Part shown: positions 59,774 to 64,000 of the stretch, piece after piece
Numbering within the stretch: position 1 is the stretch's first letter
Layout of the letters: each line of letters begins with the position of its first letter
Source: Paractinoplanes deccanensis
GTDB lineage: Bacteria; Actinomycetota; Actinomycetes; Mycobacteriales; Micromonosporaceae
Length of the DNA stretch: 64,000 nucleotides
Assembly: GCF_016862115.1 (NCBI RefSeq)
Contig: NZ_BOMI01000174.1
Span: 1 to 64,000, forward strand
Direction of reading: 5' to 3'
Translations under genes and position numbers: made by a program
The notes under the pieces: model-generated
Seen by the model: only the letters and a program-made list of their open reading frames with translations
Database searches by the model: none
Told to the model about the DNA's origin: nothing

Positions 59774-60795
59774 CAAATTCCCGCGTGCTCGTCACGGGTG
59801 GCAGTGGCTTTCTCGCCGCGCACTGCGTCCTGCGCCTGCTGGCCGACGGCCTCCAGGTGCGCACCACTGTGCGCTCCCAGCGCGGCGCCGACCGCGTCCG
59901 TTCGATGGTCGCCGCGGGTGGCAGCACGGTTGCGGCTGACGTCGAGATCGTGCAGGCGGATCTCACCGCGGACCGTGGATGGGACGCCGCTGTCGCAGGC
60001 TGCGATTACGTGCTGCACGTCGCCTCACCCTTCCCGGCCGCACCGCCCGCGCACGAGAATGACTTGATCGTGCCGGCCCGCGATGGCGCGCTGCGGGTGC
60101 TGCACGCCGCGCTGCGCGGCGGCGTCAAGCGGGTCGTGTTGACCTCGTCGTTGGCGGCGATCGACTATGGGCACGCCCCGAGGACCACGCCCTACGACGA
60201 GACGATCTGGACCGACCTCACCGGTCGCGGCGTGACTGCGTACGCCAAATCCAAGACGCTCGCCGAGCGCGCCGCGTGGGACCTCGCGGAGCGCGAGGGA
60301 CTCGAGCTGGCGGTCGTGAATCCGACCGGCATCCTCGGGCCGGTCCTCAGTAGCGACTACGGCACTTCCGTGGGGGCGATCGCGCTCCTTCTGAGGGGAG
60401 GCACCCCCGTACTCCCGCGGGCGACGGTCGGGATCGTCGACGCCCGCGATGTCGCCGATCTCCACGTGCGCGCGATGACGCACCCCGCCGCCGCGGGCGA
60501 ACGCTTCATCGCCAATGCCGGGCTGATGTCCCTGCCCATGATGGCCCGCACGCTCCGCGACGGGCTCGGCGACGCGGCGCGCAAGGTTCCCACCAGAACC
60601 GTCCCGGACTGGGTAGTGCGGATCGCTGCCCTGTTCGACGACAACCTCCGTCTGAGCCTGTCGATGCTCGGAACCCCACGCGACGCGACGAGCGCCAAGG
60701 CGCAGCGCGTGCTCGATTGGGCGCCGCGCTCGCCGGAGGAGGCCGTCCTCGCGACAGCAGAAAGCATGCTCGCCTTCACGGCACGCGAACCCTGA
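59770..60795 (+). CDS. NAD(P)-dependent epimerase/dihydroflavonol-reductase-like aldehyde reductase
   Basis: The protein has 341 residues, extended short-chain dehydrogenase. The N-terminal Rossmann motif is VLVTGGSGFLAAHCVLRLLA, the catalytic region has TSSLAAIDYG and YAKSKTLAER (Y-x3-K), and the fold of dihydroflavonol-4-reductase/aldehyde reductases follows (VVNPTGILGPVLSSDY). It probably reduces aldehydes or ketones. It overlaps the tetR stop by 4 nt (ATGA), so expression is tied to the regulator and to its inducer. Confidence 0.93.
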   Translation: MTNSRVLVTGGSGFLAAHCVLRLLADGLQVRTTVRSQRGADRVRSMVAAGGSTVAADVEIVQADLTADRGWDAAVAGCDYVLHVASPFPAAPPAHENDLIVPARDGALRVLHAALRGGVKRVVLTSSLAAIDYGHAPRTTPYDETIWTDLTGRGVTAYAKSKTLAERAAWDLAEREGLELAVVNPTGILGPVLSSDYGTSVGAIALLLRGGTPVLPRATVGIVDARDVADLHVRAMTHPAAAGERFIANAGLMSLPMMARTLRDGLGDAARKVPTRTVPDWVVRIAALFDDNLRLSLSMLGTPRDATSAKAQRVLDWAPRSPEEAVLATAESMLAFTAREP

Positions 60796-60839
60796 CCGAC
60801 CGGACCACCATCGGGGCCCGGCTCCACGCCAGTCGTGGA

Positions 60840-61030
60840 CAGCCGTCATCGTCGAGACCCGCCAGCAGATCCTCGCCGTCTTCACCTCCGACCACGGCGC
60901 CCTGCGCGCCAAAGAGGTCTGCCTCGCGCTCGGTGAGCGCTCGCCTCCTACGCCAGTGCCAAGGGGCCGAGGAACCCCTAGCCGGCCTGTACGAGCTGAT
61001 GGACGCCCGGCGGCTGTTCGTCCGCTGGAC
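60840..61030 (+). pseudogene. Remnant of a winged-helix/HTH-type coding sequence
   Basis: One frame reads VETRQQILAVFTSDHGALRA then KEVCLALGERS, like the start of a winged-helix module found near mobile elements. After a frame change, ELMDARRLFVRWTLARK is seen. No intact frame spans it. It fills the 256-bp gap between the reductase and the next tetR gene. Confidence 0.3.
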
Positions 61031-61051
61031 GCTGGCAAGAAAGGATGAACG

Positions 61052-61666
61052 TCAACTGGATGTACGGCGGAAAGCGCCGTACCACCAGATCCTTGCCAGC
61101 TCCCGCGCGAACGCGCCGTCGCCCGAACCGTCGTCGACCTCGATGTGGCGGGCGATGGCCTGCGCCCCGCCCCAGACGATGACCCGGCTCGCCGCCGCGG
61201 CGTCCACCTCGGAGCCGGTCAGCCCGGCCGCCTGCTGGTCGAGCAGCGCCCGCAGCACCACCTCGTCGAAACCCTCCAGGTCGGCCGTGTAGAAGCCACG
61301 CACGGTCGCGTCGTAGACCGCGACCTCCCGCAGCGCCGCGAGCACCGGCGCCTTCGACCGGTGCAGCGCGATCACATCGGCGAAGAACCGGGCGTACCCG
61401 TCGGCGCTCTCGGGGCGCCAATCCTGCGCCAGTTCGAGCGACCTCCGCCGTACGTCCTCGGTCAATCTCAGCACCAGATCGGTCTTGTCCTTGAAGTGCG
61501 CGTAGAAGGTGGCCCGCGAGACCCCGGCCTCCTCGAGCACGCGCTGCACCGGGAGCTCGGTGAAGCGCTCGCCGCGCCCGAGCAGGCGCTCGGTCGCGGC
61601 GAGGATGCGGGCCTCGGTGTCGCTCGGGACGGCGGGCGGCTTAGCGCGGCGCGTGGTCGAGGCCAT
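61052..61666 (-). CDS. TetR-family regulator
   Basis: The protein has 204 residues. HTH: SDTEARILAATERLLGRGER then RVLEEAGVSRATFYAHFKDK. The C-terminal domain is typical TetR. It overlaps the end of the upstream alpha/beta hydrolase gene by 26 bp on the same strand, so the two are one operon. TetR genes of this group often control MMPL-type or hydrolase genes; a broken MMPL gene lies 1 kb away. Confidence 0.92.
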   Translation of the reverse strand: MASTTRRAKPPAVPSDTEARILAATERLLGRGERFTELPVQRVLEEAGVSRATFYAHFKDKTDLVLRLTEDVRRRSLELAQDWRPESADGYARFFADVIALHRSKAPVLAALREVAVYDATVRGFYTADLEGFDEVVLRALLDQQAAGLTGSEVDAAAASRVIVWGGAQAIARHIEVDDGSGDGAFARELARIWWYGAFRRTSS

Positions 61667-62354
61667 CGATCTCGGCGAGAAGGTCGGCGAACTCGGCCGG
61701 ATGCGACCAGAACGGCGCGTGGTTACCCGGCACCCGATAGACGCGGTCGGCGCGCTTGGCCAGCTGCTCGGCGACGGTGCCGGTCAGCGAGATGTCGTCG
61801 TCCGGGATGACGTAGCTGTTGGGGACCTCGTGCCAGCCGGCCCGCGTGACCGTCTCGAAGTCGCCGCGCACACTCTGCGGCACGAGGCGCGCGATGGCCG
61901 CGGCCGTCGCCGGGTTGCCGGGATCGCCGTCGTAGAAGGCGAGCGGCAGGTTCAGGTCCGGGTTCGCCGCGGGCCGCAGGCCGGCCAGCGACTCCGGGCG
62001 CGGCACACCGTGGGTGCCGAACATGCTTTCCCCCACTTCCAGCATGTACGCCGCCACGAAGACGACGTGCACGACGTTCGAGCCGCCCGCGATCGCCTCG
62101 GTGACCGGCACTCCCGCGTACGAATGTGCCACCACGATAACCGGCCCGTCGATCGCCGCGATCGCCTCCCGCACGACACGCGCGTCGTCGTACATCCCCG
62201 GGTAGGGCTCGCCCGCTTCCGGGTCCGTCACCGCGCTCGGCAGCGTGACGGTCCGGCTGGCGATGCCGCGTTTGTCGAGTTCCGCCTGCAGCGGCGCCCA
62301 CACCCATTCGCCGTGGTGCCCGCCATGAACAAGGAGAAAAGTCGCGTGACTCAT
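61641..62354 (-). CDS. Alpha/beta hydrolase
   Basis: The protein has 237 residues. LLVHGGHHGEWVWAPLQAEL at about 6-25 (oxyanion loop), nucleophile elbow VVAHSYAGVPV with Ser, an acid residue region VPNSYVIPDDD and catalytic His in GNHAPFWSHP. It resembles the small esterase/salicylate-methylesterase-like hydrolases of actinobacteria. The ATG at 62354 is preferred; an ATG at 62378 is an alternative. It is transcribed with the downstream TetR gene. Confidence 0.9.
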   Translation of the reverse strand: MSHATFLLVHGGHHGEWVWAPLQAELDKRGIASRTVTLPSAVTDPEAGEPYPGMYDDARVVREAIAAIDGPVIVVAHSYAGVPVTEAIAGGSNVVHVVFVAAYMLEVGESMFGTHGVPRPESLAGLRPAANPDLNLPLAFYDGDPGNPATAAAIARLVPQSVRGDFETVTRAGWHEVPNSYVIPDDDISLTGTVAEQLAKRADRVYRVPGNHAPFWSHPAEFADLLAEIDGLDHAPR

Positions 62355-62383
62355 GCGTCGACCATACGCCTTGTCCATACAGC

Positions 62384-62695
62384 GTGTTCGGTGTCAATTC
62401 TCACCGGCCCAAGAATGAACTCACCATTCGATGGCCCGTCGGACGGGCCGCCGAACTGTCGGCGGCGCTGCGCTCCTGGAAGAAACGGTTCGGGGCCGTC
62501 GTCATCGGCGCCGGATTCGCCGAGCTCCACCTCAGCATCGCGGCCCCGCCCACCACGATCGAACTGGCGGTCAACGTCGCCGCCGAACACTTCGCCTTCT
62601 GCCCGGACAACATCTGGCAGGGCCACTCGCCCAATCTGACCGCCTACGCCGAACGGCTGCTCGACACCCCGCTCTGGTCCTTCTGGTGGGACTGA
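62384..62695 (+). pseudogene. C-terminal part of a DUF4253 protein
   Basis: The 103-residue frame matches the end of a DUF4253 domain: ALRSWKKRFGAVVIGAGFAE, then VAAEHFAFCPDNIWQG and the family ending LWSFWWD. The N-terminal part of the domain is missing and the first about 15 codons read through the divergent promoter region. It is a truncated remnant; it might still be translated from a GTG at 62384. Confidence 0.6.
62390..62405. promoter_or_regulatory. Candidate TetR operator
   Basis: GGTG-tc-AATT-ct-CACC is a 16-bp imperfect palindrome upstream of the hydrolase-tetR operon. The minus-strand TTGACA inside it could be a -35 element. Autoregulation by the operon's TetR protein is likely. 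Confidence 0.4.
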
Positions 62696-62735
62696 CAACC
62701 ACTCAGAGCCTCCCCCGAATAGTTGAACCCTGGCG

Positions 62736-62940
62736 GGTGCGATGACCTCGGCTCGGCCGAGCAGCGCAATCGTCACCGGGACGCGGATCATCCGCACCAC
62801 CGTTGCGTCGAGCGCGGTCGCGACCGCCAGCCCGAGCCCGATCATCTTGACGAACGGGTTCGGGTTGACCACGAAGGACAGAAGGCAGCCATCATGATCA
62901 GCGCGCCGTCCCGCTCCGGATCGTGCTGCTGCTCGCGGTC
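62736..62940 (-). pseudogene. MMPL-family transporter fragment
   Basis: On the minus strand the frame LSFVVNPNPFVKMIGLGLAV then DATVVRMIRVPVTIALLGRA is the end of an MMPL/RND transporter; ALIMMAAF just upstream is in another frame. One missing C near 62890 explains that shift, and more are needed further up. Only about 60 residues of the roughly 700-residue family remain. Confidence 0.7.
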
Positions 62941-62993
62941 GCAGTTGCCGCAGCCGCTGTCGGCGACCCCGCACACCGGGCCTGCCTCAAGCG

Positions 62994-63470
62994 TCACACC
63001 CCAGCCCGGGCGGGGCCGCGGCCGGCGCCGGCTCGAGCGGTCCGGGGCCAGGTCCATGCGGCGCGCAGGATGAAGGCCAGGAGCAGCAGCTCAAGTCCGA
63101 TGGAGAGGCCGTAGAAGTAGAAGTAGGCCCAGGACTCGCCCGCCGCGTTGTACACCGAGGCGGGAATGTAGAGCGTTGCCACGACCAGGTTGGTGGCGCG
63201 GTTGACACGGGCGGGAAGTGTCGTGGAGAGCAGGATCATCAGGATCGGGATGGCCACGAGCGTGAGCGCAAGGCCGACAAAGGTTGGACCGGTGTCGAAC
63301 TCATGAACGGCGCCGGCCAGGATGTCGTTGATGAGGCCGGGCTTGTACAGGGCGAGGTAGTCGACGTAGATGTAGAGGAACATGAAGCTGGCCCAGGCCG
63401 CGGCGAGCTTCGCCTGGACAGGGATGCGCGTTTCCTGGAGCGCACCGGCTGGTCTGTCGGTTCTGGTCAT
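62994..63470 (-). CDS. DUF6326-family membrane protein
   Basis: The protein has 158 residues with four membrane helices (ASFMFLYIYVDYLALY, FVGLALTLVAIPILMILLS, ATNLVVATLYIPASVYNAAG and YFYGLSIGLELLLLAFILRA), the pattern of the DUF6326 family. It begins with a short cytoplasmic, charged segment. No function is established. The region upstream (63471-63641) is short and separates it from the divergent kinase. Confidence 0.75.
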   Translation of the reverse strand: MTRTDRPAGALQETRIPVQAKLAAAWASFMFLYIYVDYLALYKPGLINDILAGAVHEFDTGPTFVGLALTLVAIPILMILLSTTLPARVNRATNLVVATLYIPASVYNAAGESWAYFYFYGLSIGLELLLLAFILRAAWTWPRTARAGAGRGPARAGV

Positions 63471-63641
63471 CAGGGCTCCTGCGGGATCGGCTCATTCGAT
63501 GTCTTCACCATGACCAGCGATTGACTGGCGCCACATCGGCTTGCGGGCTCGACCGGTCTTGGCCGCAGGTGCGGGACATCCGCAGTACTTTCGGCTGATC
63601 CGTCCGAGCGGCGACCCCCTTACGTTGTCCGGAAGGGGGAA

Positions 63642-64000
63642 GCATGCGTGCTGGGATCCTGGCTGAGCCTCGACCCGCACACCCGCCGGTGCGGGTCTGG
63701 CGGGACTGGGCGCTGTCCTCGGCTCTTGTCGCGATCTCGCTCGTCGAGGTACTGCTGCGCGACGACAGGGCGTGGGCGCCGCTGCTGGTCGGTGTCAGTG
63801 TCGTGGTCGCGGCGTGCCTGCTGTGGCGACGCACGCGGCCGCTGGCCGCGGTCGCCGTTGCCTTCGGAACCGTTCTCGCGTTCGACATCGCGAGGATCGC
63901 GGTCATCGATGCCACCGGTCTGCTGGGCATCGCCGGGCTGCTTGTGCTGCCCTACGCCCTGCTGCGCTGGGGAGCAGCTCGCGAGGCTGCCGTCGGACTC
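63642..64000 (+). CDS. Sensor histidine kinase, N-terminal part (cut by window end)
   Basis: The frame from the ATG at 63642 (behind GGAAGGGGGAAGC) runs open to the end of the window. It codes for a polar start and four likely membrane helices (ALSSALVAISLVEVLL, LLVGVSVVVAACLLWRRTRP, VAVAFGTVLAFDIA and LLGIAGLLVLPYALLRWGAA), the layout of the membrane sensor domain of NarL/DesK-type kinases of actinobacteria. The kinase core lies outside the window, so the assignment rests on this pattern. Confidence 0.6.

Overview
The window is chromosomal DNA of a high-GC, high-GC3 actinomycete. A Micromonosporaceae/Actinoplanes-like host is the best guess. The reasons are a methyl-accepting chemotaxis gene in a GC-rich actinomycete, with an upstream motif resembling the flagellar FliA-family promoter described for Actinoplanes; a Nur-box-like site before a nickel permease; a furA-katG pair; a SARP/BTAD-STAND regulator; and several starts placed 6-7 nt after a -10 element (leaderless style). 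No rRNA, canonical tRNA, CRISPR array, intact transposase, prophage or large biosynthetic cluster was seen.

Layout. 0-4.3 kb: a frameshifted epoxide hydrolase, a WYL regulator, an alpha/beta hydrolase with an altered nucleophile, and the RNA ligase RtcB. 4.4-7.2 kb: an XRE-cupin regulator with a repeat-built N-terminus, and an nsrR-hmp nitric-oxide operon. 7.3-13.2 kb: a STAND ATPase, a methyltransferase, a TetR-SGNH hydrolase pair and an alpha/beta hydrolase. 13.2-18.5 kb: a NiCoT nickel permease under a probable Nur operator, a divergent MarR/azoreductase pair, an acyl ligase-ThuA pair and a DedA protein. 18.5-25 kb: a bicupin, a HEAT-like protein, a PBP4-type DD-peptidase, a small alarmone synthetase, and a protein in which two six-repeat tectonin regions flank a metzincin-like protease. 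25-31 kb: a methyltransferase, a 1256-residue SARP-cyclase-like-STAND regulator, a GNAT enzyme and a small secreted protein. 31-39 kb: an FRG-domain gene that looks acquired, a gene remnant, a divergent FAD-oxidase/LysR pair, hydrolases and the chemotaxis receptor. 39-45 kb: OsmC, a large inverted repeat, katG-furA and a lipoprotein. 45-55 kb: a secreted M36 metallopeptidase, a single-domain response regulator, and a minus-strand series tetR-PHP-[GT4+PlsC fusion]-GAF histidine kinase with a LuxR regulator beyond it. 55-64 kb: an oxidase, a CMD protein and an XRE regulator; small secreted and hypothetical genes; a tetR-reductase operon under a 30-bp palindrome; a TetR/hydrolase pair; a zone of gene decay (DUF4253 and MMPL remnants); DUF6326; and the start of a histidine kinase cut by the window edge.

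Most of the window is ordinary actinobacterial accessory chromosome: many one- or two-gene transcription units, each with its own regulator. Several have a visible operator (MarR, LysR, TetR, Nur and NsrR types). The best candidates for new biology are the tectonin/metzincin protein (22739-24988), the operon with the GT4-PlsC fusion (49.4-54.8 kb), the SARP-cyclase-like-STAND regulator with a candidate binding site before it, and the FRG-domain gene. All functional statements come from reading motifs by eye; no database search was run.
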